Part shown: positions 19,005-27,974 of the stretch, one piece after another | Layout of the letters: every line of letters starts with the position of its first letter | Position numbering within the stretch: the first letter of the stretch is position 1 | From: Acidimicrobiales bacterium | Lineage (GTDB): Bacteria > Actinomycetota > Acidimicrobiia > Acidimicrobiales > JAHWLA01 | Assembly: GCA_035536915.1 (NCBI GenBank) | Contig: DATLNE010000044.1 | Location: 186,001 to 250,000 of the forward strand | DNA length: 64,000 bases | Reading direction: 5' to 3' | Made by a program: the position numbers and the translations under genes | Notes under the pieces: model-generated | What the model was told of the DNA's origin: nothing | The model's database searches: none | Seen by the model: the letters and a program-made list of their open reading frames with translations, nothing else

Positions 19005-20655
19005 CTACCGGCTCCATCGGGCGAATGATCGACTCGATGAATGCGACCTCTGCAGCAGAGATGCCGTACTTCGTGTAGAGGTCCGCATCGGTCCACTGAC
19101 GATCCCACGTCTGCACCGGGACCCAGCGATACACGGATCGAAGGGTGTCTTGGCTGATCTTCCTCAACGAGACCAGGAAGCGCAGAAACCTCGTTCGTAG
19201 GTATGACTCGGCGCTTCTCGCCTCTTCCTCGGAGGCAAGCGGGCCCGCGACGATGTAGGTCTGGGTACAGACCGAGCCCGGTTCCGCAACAATCGGTGGC
19301 CCGAGCACCAAGTCAACGCCGCTGGTCTCTCGCTCCCGTCCAGAGCCGGTCTTCGGGAGGAACACCTTCCATGCGTCGATCAGATGAGCGTTCTTGGTGA
19401 TGGTGCTGCGAGCCGTCGCTCCCCGGACCCGGGTCGTCCCGACGTTGGCGTAAAGAAGAACCTGCCCTCGGCTCGGGCGTGCATCGCGCACGTAGTCCGA
19501 AAAGTTGGATGCGAGCCCAAATGGAGTATCTCCACTAAGCAACTCTTCGAACGACGTCTCTTCGGTGCTGAGCACTTTCTTGAGGATGGAGACGGCGCGC
19601 GGGTCTCGTACGAAGATGTCGAACTCATCCAGCACTCGCTGCTCAGGGCCTATAACCGCTCCGCTGCGATGATAGGTGCACTGACACAAGCCGGAATTGT
19701 CGCGGTCCCAGAGGAAGTAGCACGCCCCACCGTTGATGCCAACCGTGGGGAATGGCTCCTTTGCGTTCTCGTAGTCGACGAGCGTTCGGACTCGCCGATC
19801 GGCCAGGAACTCTGACCGGAATTCGCCGAGACCCCGACCGCCGGCCATCCACCTCGAGGGAAGGACCATGCTCAGGAAGCGCGGTTCCAAGCGCATGGCT
19901 TGCTGGACGAACAGGTGGTAGATCGAGGAGTCGTTCGTCCCGCCGCCGCCGCCGGTCATCTGGTACGGCGGATTGCCGATGATGACGTCGAACTGCATAT
20001 CGCCTCCGAATAGCTCAGCGATCCGAGCCTTGATGTCGTCAGTGTGGATGAACGCGTACGCATGCGATTCCAAGGCACGCTCTCGGTCGAAGATGAGCTG
20101 CGGGGCAGCGCAGAACTTGCACCTGCCGTTCTTGAGCTTCTTGATCTGGTTGCCGTCCTCGTCGGCCGTCAGCACCCACTCGGTGCCGCCAACCCAGGTG
20201 TGCTCCAGCCGCTCGAACCAGATATTTCCGTGCTCGTTGGCGAACGACGTGGCGATCGAATGCGGACCGTTCGCCGACTTCGAGCAATACACGCTTCGGC
20301 GCGCCAGCAGGCTGGTGATGTGCGTGATGGCGATGCCGAAGACCTGCTTGGTGAGGATGTGGTCGACTCGCAGTCGCAAGTCAGGGATCTTGTCCTGGAG
20401 CCCTGCCGTCAAGCGGCTCGTGATCTCACGAAGGAACGCGCCGGACTTGGTGAAAGGATCCAGGAACCTGACGGTCGAGTCGGCCCAGATGTTCGCCCCG
20501 TTGTTGTCGGCCGCCCAGGCATCGGCGAGGGTGTCGAGCATCTGGTTGGCGAACTCGGGTGGGGTGAAGACCTCGTCGTTGGACAGGTTCGCGATGCAAG
20601 TCAGCACGTCGGGATTCCGCCCGCGCAGAGTGAGACCTGCCTGCGCTGTGGTCAC
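18997..20655 (-). CDS. Adenine-N6 DNA methyltransferase (Eco57I type), catalytic subunit
   Basis: A 552-residue methylase. The N-terminus has NDEVFTPPEFANQMLD and a variant SAM-binding motif I, FLDPFTKSGAFLREI. The catalytic motif IV is DVIIGNPPYQM, diagnostic of N6-adenine methylation. Four Cys (GRCKFCAAP and two near RRSVYCS/GLCQC) may include a zinc site. The C-terminal half is probably the target-recognition part. DPFTKSG in motif I is a recognised variant in this family rather than damage. It starts 4 bp inside the end of the preceding methylase-like gene (ATGA) and overlaps the helicase gene by 8 bp. Together they look like a complete restriction-modification system. Confidence 0.87.
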
Positions 20656-21329
20656 CTGGTCAGTTCTCTCACCGTAAGAGGCGGGTACGTCCTCGTCGGC
20701 GTGAAGATCTCGTGCCTGCCGAGTTCGGCGAATAGGGTGCCCTCCCGGCTGAACGCCGACGACTGGGTGAGTACGTCGAGGCGGAAGTCACGACGCTGGA
20801 ACTTTCCTTTGCCGAGATAGCCCCACTCGGCGAAGACGATTGGCTGATCGAGGGTGGTTCGCATGGTGAGCGCATCACCGTGGATGAGGTTTTGCGATAG
20901 CACATAGACGGCGGCCTCGTACAAATCGTCGGAGTCGTCGAGCCGGAGGTACTCGGTGCAAATCTCCAGAAGGTTGTCGCGACACTCTGCGACGTTGTCC
21001 TCGAGGAGTTCGATGCCGTAGATGCACATGAGGCCGAGCAGGGCGTAGTGACGTCTCTCGAAATCGGATCTACCGAACTTCAGCTCGACCGCGGTGAGTT
21101 TTCGTCGCAGGACCTGGACCAGGAAGTTGCCACTCCCGCAAGCGGGTTCAAGGAAGCGCGAGTCGATCCGCTCGGTCTCGTCCTCGACGAGATCGAGCAT
21201 CGCCTCGGCGATCCAGGCGGGGGTGAACACCTCCCCGTGGTCGGCCACGCGTTGCTTCGACTTCACCAGATCCACAGTCAGGAGCGTATTGCCCGAGGGA
21301 GGCGCAGTGGGGTCGTCGTTCCTAGCCAT
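20652..21329 (-). CDS. Methyltransferase-like restriction subunit with SAM motif but no NPPY
   Basis: A 225-residue protein with HGEVFTPAWIAEAMLDLV and a canonical motif I, FLEPACGSGNFLVQVL, as in N6-adenine methylases. It ends before any NPPY/DPPY motif, so alone it should not methylate. It is probably a SAM-binding accessory subunit, or the front half of a split methylase completed by the next gene. The ATG at 21329 (MARNDD) was preferred over an upstream TTG. It overlaps the nucleotidyltransferase gene by 8 bp and the next methylase gene by 4 bp. Confidence 0.78.
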   Translation of the reverse strand: MARNDDPTAPPSGNTLLTVDLVKSKQRVADHGEVFTPAWIAEAMLDLVEDETERIDSRFLEPACGSGNFLVQVLRRKLTAVELKFGRSDFERRHYALLGLMCIYGIELLEDNVAECRDNLLEICTEYLRLDDSDDLYEAAVYVLSQNLIHGDALTMRTTLDQPIVFAEWGYLGKGKFQRRDFRLDVLTQSSAFSREGTLFAELGRHEIFTPTRTYPPLTVRELTR

Positions 21330-22167
21330 GGGGCGCGCCCCCAACGGGGACCACTCGTTGGATCAGGGCTCGGATGCGCGTAAAGCGCTCGTCGGCGGCC
21401 GCCACTGACAGACGCTGTTCGTTCACGAGTGCCGACATGCCGGCTCCATCACGGCTGTCGAACAGACTACGAACGACGGCCGCCGCCTTGGCGGCTTCGC
21501 CTCCTGCGAACCCTGCCGCCTCCGTCTGGGCGGCGTACGCGACCTCGAGGCAGCGCCAGACATCGACGACGTCGGTCGGCTTGTCGCGCACCTGGCATGC
21601 GAAGGCCTTCAGGGTGAGCGCGGCGCCCTCGTCGGGGAACGCGACCTCGACGGCGAGCCGCTCGCCGTTGAGCCGGTGCAAGTCCATGTGGAGCACGACC
21701 GGCTCCCGCTGCAGCGCCAGCGCCAAGCCCGGCACCTCGGTCGTCACGAGATCGTCCGACACGCGGTGGTTGGTCCGCGCCCTCGTCCGGTATGAGGGGA
21801 CGAGGACGTCGACGACAACGCTTCTGGCGCCTTCTGCTCCTCGCACTGTGACCGGAACGTCATCGATCGGTCGCGCGAACCGGTTTCCCTCGACCTGGAC
21901 GTAGCCGCGCTCGATCAGGCGGCCGATCACGCCCCCCTCGCGGACGACCACCGGCGCCACGCCGAGATCGGTGTCGCCGGTCTCCCGGTAGAGCTCTGCC
22001 CCGAGCTGCCAGCGCGCAACGAGGGCGGTGACCATGTGGCCGCCGATGATCCGGTAGGCCGACGCGCCGAGCACATCGGCGAGGTCGCTCAGCGCGACGT
22101 AGCCGAGGTCGTCTGCGACGGAGGCCGCTGTAAGGACGAGGCGCGTCAGGGGCGGTTGAGCAGCCAT
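21322..22167 (-). CDS. AbiEii-like nucleotidyltransferase
   Basis: A 281-residue protein. Near the N-terminus, IIGGHMVTAL followed by RETGDTDLGV matches the GG...(R)xTxDxD pattern of minimal nucleotidyltransferases of the AbiEii/AbiGii toxin group; a later segment (AVEVAFPDEGAALTLKAFA) fits the third acidic strand region. By family knowledge AbiEii-type toxins transfer nucleotides to RNA, often tRNA. The ATG at 22167 gives MAAQPPLTRLV; in-frame sequence upstream is a shadow of the next gene. It overlaps the AbiEi-like gene by 22 bp, the usual antitoxin-toxin order. Odd: the toxin-like gene is coupled directly to methylase genes. The assignment rests on motif pattern only. Confidence 0.66.
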   Translation of the reverse strand: MAAQPPLTRLVLTAASVADDLGYVALSDLADVLGASAYRIIGGHMVTALVARWQLGAELYRETGDTDLGVAPVVVREGGVIGRLIERGYVQVEGNRFARPIDDVPVTVRGAEGARSVVVDVLVPSYRTRARTNHRVSDDLVTTEVPGLALALQREPVVLHMDLHRLNGERLAVEVAFPDEGAALTLKAFACQVRDKPTDVVDVWRCLEVAYAAQTEAAGFAGGEAAKAAAVVRSLFDSRDGAGMSALVNEQRLSVAAADERFTRIRALIQRVVPVGGAPHG

Positions 22168-23171
22168 TCCCGCAACTTGCCGGCGGCCTCGAGTCGATCG
22201 GCGCCTCCGAGGTTCTCCAGATCCCAGACCTGCTGGGTCGGATCGGCGAGCGGGATCCCGACGCCCCCCACGTCGGCCACCAGCGTGTGCGTCGGGAACA
22301 CCGACATGTCGGCGGGATTTCGGACGATCACGTTTGCGTCGTGACGGCCCTGCGCGTCGACCAGATTCAGTTCGTCGGCATCGAGGAACTGACGGGCGTA
22401 GAGGATCACCACATTGGGTCGACGCCACGCGAGCAGCAGGTCCGGCGCCACGTCGGCGGACACCGCCAGCGACCGCTGATCGGTACGCCGCGCCGCGCGC
22501 GCGGCGACCTCGTTCGGTGGGTCGAGGCTGTAGAGGTAGCGCTCCGACCCCCCAGGCCCGCGGTACTCGGACAAGAAGCGATCGAGCAGTGCCTCGCGAT
22601 CAGGCAACCATCGCCCCTGGGGGGTGCGGGTGACGAGGTCGAGTTCGAGCAGTCCGTGCAGGACCTGCGAGGCACGCGGTTGCGACACGCCCACCTGGTT
22701 GGCGAGCGCAGTAGCCCCGGGCCCGTCGTCGGTCCCGCGTGGCAATCCGATGAGTGCCCGAATGACGGCAAGGCTGCCCGACCCCTGGGGGAGGCGGCTG
22801 GCCGTGGCACGCGGCGGTGTGGCCGTCGAGCGTTGGCGAAGCACGAGATGTTCAGACCGGAGGTCGAAGTTGCCAGTGGTGTCGGCCCAGGACCAGCCGG
22901 CTCTCGTCAACGAGGTGCCGAGCGGCTCCGACACGAAGGGGACGACCAGCATCGGCGTACCCACTTCGGCGAGTGACTTCCGGATCGGCTGAAGCTTGGG
23001 CAGCTCGTTCGGGTACGGCGCCCGGCGCTTCTCCTCCACGGCGAACCTGGCCCGCACCTTGCCGTAGCTGAGGTCCACGACGGCGTCGATGTTGACGTCG
23101 TGGACCGTGCGTTCGCGCTCGACCCGCCGCACCTTGGCGCCCGCGGCTTGGAGGGCGGCGAGCGCATCCAT
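22146..23171 (-). CDS. AbiEi-like winged-helix regulator (type IV antitoxin family)
   Basis: A 341-residue protein that opens the operon. The middle has a winged HTH (ATALANQVGVSQPRASQVLHGLLELDLV). The C-terminal half fits AbiEi-type antitoxins (SADVAPDLLLAW, VVILYARQFLD, GVGIPLADPTQQVWDLENLGG). The N-terminus contains VVDLSYGKVRARFAVEEKRR, which resembles a nuclease D...ExK arrangement, but this is speculative. The start is ATG 23171; a GTG six bases upstream is also possible. The operator with three ATAAGCAC half-sites lies over the start region, suggesting autoregulation as in other AbiE systems. Confidence 0.68.
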   Translation of the reverse strand: MDALAALQAAGAKVRRVERERTVHDVNIDAVVDLSYGKVRARFAVEEKRRAPYPNELPKLQPIRKSLAEVGTPMLVVPFVSEPLGTSLTRAGWSWADTTGNFDLRSEHLVLRQRSTATPPRATASRLPQGSGSLAVIRALIGLPRGTDDGPGATALANQVGVSQPRASQVLHGLLELDLVTRTPQGRWLPDREALLDRFLSEYRGPGGSERYLYSLDPPNEVAARAARRTDQRSLAVSADVAPDLLLAWRRPNVVILYARQFLDADELNLVDAQGRHDANVIVRNPADMSVFPTHTLVADVGGVGIPLADPTQQVWDLENLGGADRLEAAGKLREWLLNRP

Positions 23172-23203
23172 AAGCACTTCGACAGTATAAGCACTGTGCT
23201 TAT
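23170..23203. promoter_or_regulatory. Operator of the AbiE/restriction operon: palindrome plus an extra half-site
   Basis: ATAAGCAC-T-GTGCTTAT (23187-23203) is a perfect palindrome with 8-bp arms. A third copy of ATAAGCAC lies at 23170-23177 and overlaps the start codon of the AbiEi-like gene. AbiEi antitoxins are known to bind inverted repeats at their own promoter. The AT-rich octamer stands out against the surrounding GC-rich DNA. Confidence 0.65.
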
Positions 23204-23242
23204 GAAGGGCAATAGACGAATGCCGCCGTGGGCGGTCGCCGG

Positions 23243-24001
23243 CTACCGGCTGCGCAGCTTTGACAGCAGCCGGAGCAGTTCCAGGTAGAGCCACACGAGG
23301 GTCACGAGCAGCCCGAAGGCGGCGTACCACTCCATCCACTTCGGCGCCCCGGCGGCCACGCCTCGTTCGATGAGGTCGAAGTCGAGGAGCAGGTTGGCCG
23401 AGGCGATGCCGACGACCACGAGGCTGAACAGGATGCCCATCGGGCCGGCGTCGTGGATGAAGGGCACCTCGGCGCCGAACAGGCGCATCACCATCGAGGC
23501 CAGGTAGACGACCATCACGGCGAGGGTGGCGGCGACGATGCCCCGGCGGAGGCGGTCGTCGACCTTCACGATGCGCTTGGAGTACAGCGCCAGCATGATG
23601 GCGAACACCGCGCCCGTGAGCATCACGGCCTGCAGGACGATGCCTTCGTAGCGGATCTCGTACAGGCCGGAGACAGCGCCCAGCACGAGCCCCTCGACGG
23701 CGGCGTACACCGGCGCCGTGTAGGGCGACACCCGCGGGCGGAACACGGTGACGAGGGCAACCGCCAGGGCGACGAGCACGGCGGGCAACAGCCACCCCGG
23801 CAACTCCCCGCCGAACTCCGTGCGGTCGACCGACTGCCATCCCACCCAGCCGGTGAACAGCAGGACCGGGAACAGCACGAGGCAGCGCAGGACGACCCCG
23901 TCGAGGGTCATGCCCACGATCGTCGTCGGCGACGTGGGGGCGCCGAGGGTCCGCAACCGCTCCGGAGCGAACGTCTTGTCGTTGAGAGCGGGGTTGGCCA
24001 T
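23243..24001 (-). CDS. Bax inhibitor-1/YccA family membrane protein
   Basis: A 252-residue protein with about seven membrane helices. The family core is evident: TIVGMTLDGVVLRCLVLF near the N-terminus, YEGIVLQAVMLTGAVFAIML, and the C-terminal WMEWYAAFGLLVTLVWLYLELLRLL. YccA-type proteins are pH-sensitive ion leak channels or protease modulators; the role in actinomycetes is unknown. The ATG at 24001 (MANPALNDKTF) gives the normal N-terminus; the longer reading with 12 more residues is less likely. It is single-gene, convergent to nothing, and divergent from the histidine kinase. Confidence 0.88.
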   Translation of the reverse strand: MANPALNDKTFAPERLRTLGAPTSPTTIVGMTLDGVVLRCLVLFPVLLFTGWVGWQSVDRTEFGGELPGWLLPAVLVALAVALVTVFRPRVSPYTAPVYAAVEGLVLGAVSGLYEIRYEGIVLQAVMLTGAVFAIMLALYSKRIVKVDDRLRRGIVAATLAVMVVYLASMVMRLFGAEVPFIHDAGPMGILFSLVVVGIASANLLLDFDLIERGVAAGAPKWMEWYAAFGLLVTLVWLYLELLRLLSKLRSR

Positions 24002-24160
24002 GTCGCTCAGGGTACGGGTCCGGACCGCCCAGGACACGGCGGACAGGACTAGCCCGAACGGAATGACACGTTCGGTCCATGGTCACCGAGCGTGGTTTGC
24101 GACAAACTCGTCATGAAACGTCCGTTCCCTGGTGCGGCGGTCGAAGCCTGGAGGATGTTG

Positions 24161-25714
24161 ATGTCGGCACTCGGAGGCCCTGGGGGCGCGTCTCCCCTGC
24201 CTGCGCGGCCGCGTTACCGGGGAGCACTGACATTCACGCTCGTCATCAGCGCGCTCACCTGGCTCGTCTTCGCCGCCCTCGAAGTGGCGGGCTACCAGGA
24301 GACGGCCGACATGGCCTCGCTCGACGACATCGTCGACACCTCGACCGCCGTCGTCGCCGTGGTCGTCGCCGCCCTCTGCATGATGCACTGGCGCCTGGCC
24401 GACGAGCTCACCGACCTGTTCGTCGGCTTCGGCCTCGTCGCCCTCGGCGTGCTGACCATCGGCTTCGACGACCTCGCCGTCCCCCGCCTCGCCGACGACC
24501 TCCAACGCAGCCACGCCGTGACACTGGTGGCCCCCGTCGGCTTCGTCCTCGCCGTAGCACTACTCACCGCGCCGCTGGTCCTCCATCGCCTGCAGGTCCG
24601 GCGCACCCTCGCCGCGGTGGCAGGGCTCGTCGTGCTCGCCGCCGTCGCCTCCTCCGCCTACCCCGGCGTCGCCCACGTCCTGGCCGGCCGCCGCGACCGG
24701 GCCGTCCCCTCCGGCGCCGAGGCGGCAGCCCACGTCGTGCTCGCCGCCGTCCTCCTCCCCCTCGCCGTCGCCTACTGGCGCGACGGCCGCGCCCGCCACC
24801 GCACGCTCCATGCCTGGCTCGGGCTCATGGTCTTCGGCATCGTGCAGTCCCGCGTCGCCTTCGCCCTCACCTTCCCGGCGGGCACCTTGTGGCTGGCCGC
24901 CAGCCGCATCCTGCGCATGGAGTCCTTGCTGTTCGTCCTCATGGGCGTCAACCGCGAGCTCCAGGAAGGCTTCGCCCGCCAGCAGTACGAGGTGCGCCGC
25001 TCCACCGCCACCGTCGAGCGGCTGGAGGCGCAACGAGCGGCCGAGCAGCAGGCCTTGGAGGAAAGCCGCCACGACGTGCGCTCCGCCCTCTTTGCCATCG
25101 GGGGCGTGGCCGACCTGCTCAACCGGGCGCACGACGACCTCGACGCCGGGACCATGGAGGCGCTCACCCAGGCCCTCGGCGCCGAGGTGGGCCGGCTGCA
25201 GCAACTGGTAGCCGAACAGGAACGGGAGGAGCCGGCACCTTTCTCACTGCTCGAAGCCATCAGCCCCGTCCTCCTCATGGAACGGTCGAACGGGCTCGAC
25301 GTCACCTGCATGGTCGACGAACGCCTCACCGTCGTCGGCCGCCCCAAGGAAACCGCCCAGGTGCTGCGCAGCCTGCTCGACAACGCCCGCGCCTACGCCC
25401 CGGGGTCGCCCGTCACCATCCGCAGCGAGCGGCGCGACGACTGGGCCGTGCTGCTGGTCGACGACTGCGGACCGGGGGTGCCCGCCGCCGAGCGCAAGGC
25501 GATCTTCGAGCGGGCCAGGCGAGGCTCGACCGCCGACGGCGCCCCCGGCAGCGGCCTCGGCCTGTACGTCGCCGCCCGCCTCATGCGCGAGCAGGGCGGC
25601 GACATCTGGGTGACCGACCGATCGGGCGGCGGCGCCTCGTTCGTCCTGAGCTTCCCCCTGCACAGCGACGGCCCGTGGCCGCCCCCGCCACGTGGTCGCA
25701 AGTCGTCGGCCTGA
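24161..25714 (+). CDS. Membrane sensor histidine kinase
   Basis: A 517-residue protein with eight or so N-terminal membrane helices (residues about 20-275), a coiled coil and a kinase core. The phospho-accepting His304 is in EESRHDVRSALFAIGG. The ATPase boxes are N (LRSLLDNARAYAP), G1 (VDDCGPGVP) and G2 (GSGLGLYVAARLM). The start at 24161 is chosen because GGAGG ends six bases before it; in-frame ATGs at 24092 and 24113 lack such a site. No response regulator gene is adjacent, so it is an orphan kinase. The signal is unknown; the multi-helix sensor suggests a membrane or small hydrophobic cue. Confidence 0.85.
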   Translation: MSALGGPGGASPLPARPRYRGALTFTLVISALTWLVFAALEVAGYQETADMASLDDIVDTSTAVVAVVVAALCMMHWRLADELTDLFVGFGLVALGVLTIGFDDLAVPRLADDLQRSHAVTLVAPVGFVLAVALLTAPLVLHRLQVRRTLAAVAGLVVLAAVASSAYPGVAHVLAGRRDRAVPSGAEAAAHVVLAAVLLPLAVAYWRDGRARHRTLHAWLGLMVFGIVQSRVAFALTFPAGTLWLAASRILRMESLLFVLMGVNRELQEGFARQQYEVRRSTATVERLEAQRAAEQQALEESRHDVRSALFAIGGVADLLNRAHDDLDAGTMEALTQALGAEVGRLQQLVAEQEREEPAPFSLLEAISPVLLMERSNGLDVTCMVDERLTVVGRPKETAQVLRSLLDNARAYAPGSPVTIRSERRDDWAVLLVDDCGPGVPAAERKAIFERARRGSTADGAPGSGLGLYVAARLMREQGGDIWVTDRSGGGASFVLSFPLHSDGPWPPPPRGRKSSA

Positions 25715-25739
25715 ACGAAGCCACTAGGGTCGGGCGGCG

Positions 25740-26732
25740 ATGGCTCTCGCCCCCCGCCGTCGCCGCAGGCGTCCGCGCTGGGTGTTCCTGGCGCTGCTCC
25801 TGAGCCTCCTCGTCGTCGCCGTCAACGGCGCCATGTCGGCGCGCTCCAAAGGACCGTCGACTCGCTTGGCCCAGCTTGCCTACCTCGACGCCGTGCGCCC
25901 CCAGATCGAACGCTCCACCGAACAAGGCGCCGACTTGATCAAGGCGCGCGACGAGGCCGCCCGCCTGGGCCGTGCTGGTGTGAGCAGGCGCCTCGACAAG
26001 GTGGTGGGCGACGCCGAGGCCGTGGTGCGGGCGGTGCGCGCCGCCGAGCCGCCCGACTCCATGGAGACCTCGCACAGCCTGCTCGTCTCCACCATGGCCA
26101 TCCGCGCCCGCGGCGCCGCCCAGGTGCGTGACGCCCTGGGACGAGCCCTCGGCACCGACCCGCCGGAGCCCGCCATCACCGACCTGGCCCGCGCCGGCAC
26201 CGACCTCATGACGGCCGACGGCACCTACCGGATCTTCGTCGACTCGCTGCCGCGCGTCGACGGCGCCCCCACCGCCTCGGTGCCCCCGTCGGCCTGGGTA
26301 GCCGACGGCGCCGGATGGAGCGAGGCCGAGGTCGGCGCCATCGTGCGCTCACTGCGCAGCACGGCGGCCTTGGCCCCGGTGCACGACATCGGCGTGCTGC
26401 TGGTGACCACCGAACCTGCCGCAGTGGGCACAGAAGGAGCCACCGCCGTGCTCCCGTCGGTCAAGACGCTGCGGCTGCAAATCGTCGTCGTCAACACCGG
26501 CAACGAGCCCGAGCGCCGCGTGCCCGTGGTGGCCACCATCACCGCCGACGGCGTGAGCGACACCGCCCGCGACTTCGTCGACCTCGCCCCGGGCCAGCGG
26601 GCTGCGGTGACACTGGGCGGACTCAAGCCGGTGCCCGGTGCCAACGTCACCATCACTGTCACCGCTGGGCCGGTGGAGGGCGAGACGAGCACGGCCGACA
26701 ACACCAAGGCCGTCCCCGTCGTCTTCCGCTGA
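25740..26732 (+). CDS. Membrane-anchored protein with C-terminal CARDB-like domain, unknown function
   Basis: A 330-residue protein. An Arg-rich N-terminus (RRRRRRPRW) and one helix (VFLALLLSLLVVAVNGAM) form a signal anchor. A helical region (30-190) follows, then a beta-rich end with RLQIVVVNTGNEPERRVPVV and DLAPGQRAAVTLGGLKPVPG. This end fits a CARDB-type adhesion/immunoglobulin-like fold, ending NTKAVPVVF. Not otherwise recognised. It starts 25 bp after the histidine kinase, so it may be part of the same transcript and act as its surface partner; that is inference. Confidence 0.62.
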   Translation: MALAPRRRRRRPRWVFLALLLSLLVVAVNGAMSARSKGPSTRLAQLAYLDAVRPQIERSTEQGADLIKARDEAARLGRAGVSRRLDKVVGDAEAVVRAVRAAEPPDSMETSHSLLVSTMAIRARGAAQVRDALGRALGTDPPEPAITDLARAGTDLMTADGTYRIFVDSLPRVDGAPTASVPPSAWVADGAGWSEAEVGAIVRSLRSTAALAPVHDIGVLLVTTEPAAVGTEGATAVLPSVKTLRLQIVVVNTGNEPERRVPVVATITADGVSDTARDFVDLAPGQRAAVTLGGLKPVPGANVTITVTAGPVEGETSTADNTKAVPVVFR

Positions 26733-26745
26733 CCGAACTGCCGGC

Positions 26746-27906
26746 TCAGCCCGCTTCGTCGGGGTCGTTGAAGGCGGCCTCGGCCCGGAAGGCCACCTCC
26801 CGCAAGGGCCGTCCGGTGCGACGGGCCACACGCGCCACGTCGTCGTGCTCGGCCTTGACCCGGCCGGGGCTCACCTTCACGCGCACCGGCATGCCGTCGA
26901 CCTCGACCTCTTCGATCGACCGCGGTGCGGTCCACCGCTGGAGGACGTGGCCGCGCACCCCGAGCGAACCCGTCTCGGCGGCCAGGACCCGCGCCACCTG
27001 GTCGGCCAAGGCCGGGTCGACCAAGGCGTGCACGACGTGGCCGGGCCGCCCTTTCTTCATCACCACCGGCGCCACCCATGCGTCGTGGGCGCCCGCCTCC
27101 AGCAGGGCGGCCACGGTGTGGGCCAGCACCTCGCCGGTGGCGTCGTCGACGTTGGCCGACAGCTCGACAACGGGATGGGCAGGCCGATCCGCGGCAGCCG
27201 CCTCGCCGATCACCACCTGGGTGGCGTTAGGCAGGCCGTCGAGCTCGCGGGTGCCCGCGCCGAAGCCGGTGGCCTCGATGGTCATGGCGGGAAGCGGCCC
27301 GTACTCCACGGCCATGGCCGCCAGCAGGGCGGCGCCGGTCGGCGTGGTCAGCTCCACCGTCACCTCCCGGCCATAGGTCGGCGCACCCCGCAAGAGCTCG
27401 ACGACCGCGGGCGCCGGGTTGGGCAGCACGCCGTGGGCCGAGCGCACCATGCCTGTGCCGGTGGCCACCGGCGAGGCCGCCACCCGGTCGACGTCGAGCA
27501 GCTCCAGCGCCGCGCACGTGCCCACCACGTCGACGATGGCGTCGAGGCCGCCCACCTCGTGGAAGTGGACCTGCGAGGGGTGCCGCCGGTGCAGCCGGCC
27601 CTCCACTTCGGCCAGCGCGTTGAACACGGCCAGCACCCGCTCACGCACCCGGTTGGGCAGGCGGGCTTCTTCGACGAGGGCGACGATGTGGGTGTGCGTG
27701 CGCACGACGCCGGTCTCCCGGGCGTGCACCTCGAGGCGGGTGGCGGCGATGCCGCCGCGTTGCACGGGGTGGGCTTCCACCGACCACCCGGTCACCGGCA
27801 GGCGCTTGACGAGCTCGACGACATCGTCGAGCGGCGCCCCCGCGTCGACCAGCGCGCCCAACGCCATGTCGCCCGCAATGCCGGAGAAGCAGTGGAACCA
27901 CGCCAC
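26746..27906 (-). CDS. larC: LarC, nickel insertion enzyme of the nickel-pincer cofactor pathway
   Basis: A 386-residue DUF111/LarC protein that inserts nickel into the pincer nucleotide cofactor with CTP. Signatures: WFHCFSGIAGDMALGALVDAG at the N-terminus, HRRHPSQVHFHEVGGLDAIVD (His-rich metal segment), and the C-terminal AHPVVELSANVDDATGEVL and APVVMKKGRPGHVV. The GTG at 27906 (VAWFHCF) gives the family start. It follows larB in the same orientation with a 68-bp gap that holds a hairpin. LarA and LarE are not in this window, so the client enzyme is unknown. Confidence 0.9.
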   Translation of the reverse strand: MAWFHCFSGIAGDMALGALVDAGAPLDDVVELVKRLPVTGWSVEAHPVQRGGIAATRLEVHARETGVVRTHTHIVALVEEARLPNRVRERVLAVFNALAEVEGRLHRRHPSQVHFHEVGGLDAIVDVVGTCAALELLDVDRVAASPVATGTGMVRSAHGVLPNPAPAVVELLRGAPTYGREVTVELTTPTGAALLAAMAVEYGPLPAMTIEATGFGAGTRELDGLPNATQVVIGEAAAADRPAHPVVELSANVDDATGEVLAHTVAALLEAGAHDAWVAPVVMKKGRPGHVVHALVDPALADQVARVLAAETGSLGVRGHVLQRWTAPRSIEEVEVDGMPVRVKVSPGRVKAEHDDVARVARRTGRPLREVAFRAEAAFNDPDEAG

Positions 27907-27911
27907 CCGTT

Positions 27912-27955
27912 CTGGTCCGGGAATCCCGCGCCCTGGCGCGGGATTCTTGGACCAG
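27912..27955. repeat. Long near-perfect palindrome between larB and larC
   Basis: GAATCCCGCGCC (27921-27932) pairs with GGCGCGGGATTC (27935-27946); after a 2-nt mismatch, CTGGTCC (27912-27918) pairs with GGACCAG (27949-27955). This makes a 44-nt hairpin in the larB-larC transcript. Its sequence differs from the repeat at 6366/13662. It may stabilise the larB part of the mRNA or reduce read-through. Confidence 0.65.
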
Positions 27956-27974
27956 TTCGGTGAGCCGGCGCCGC

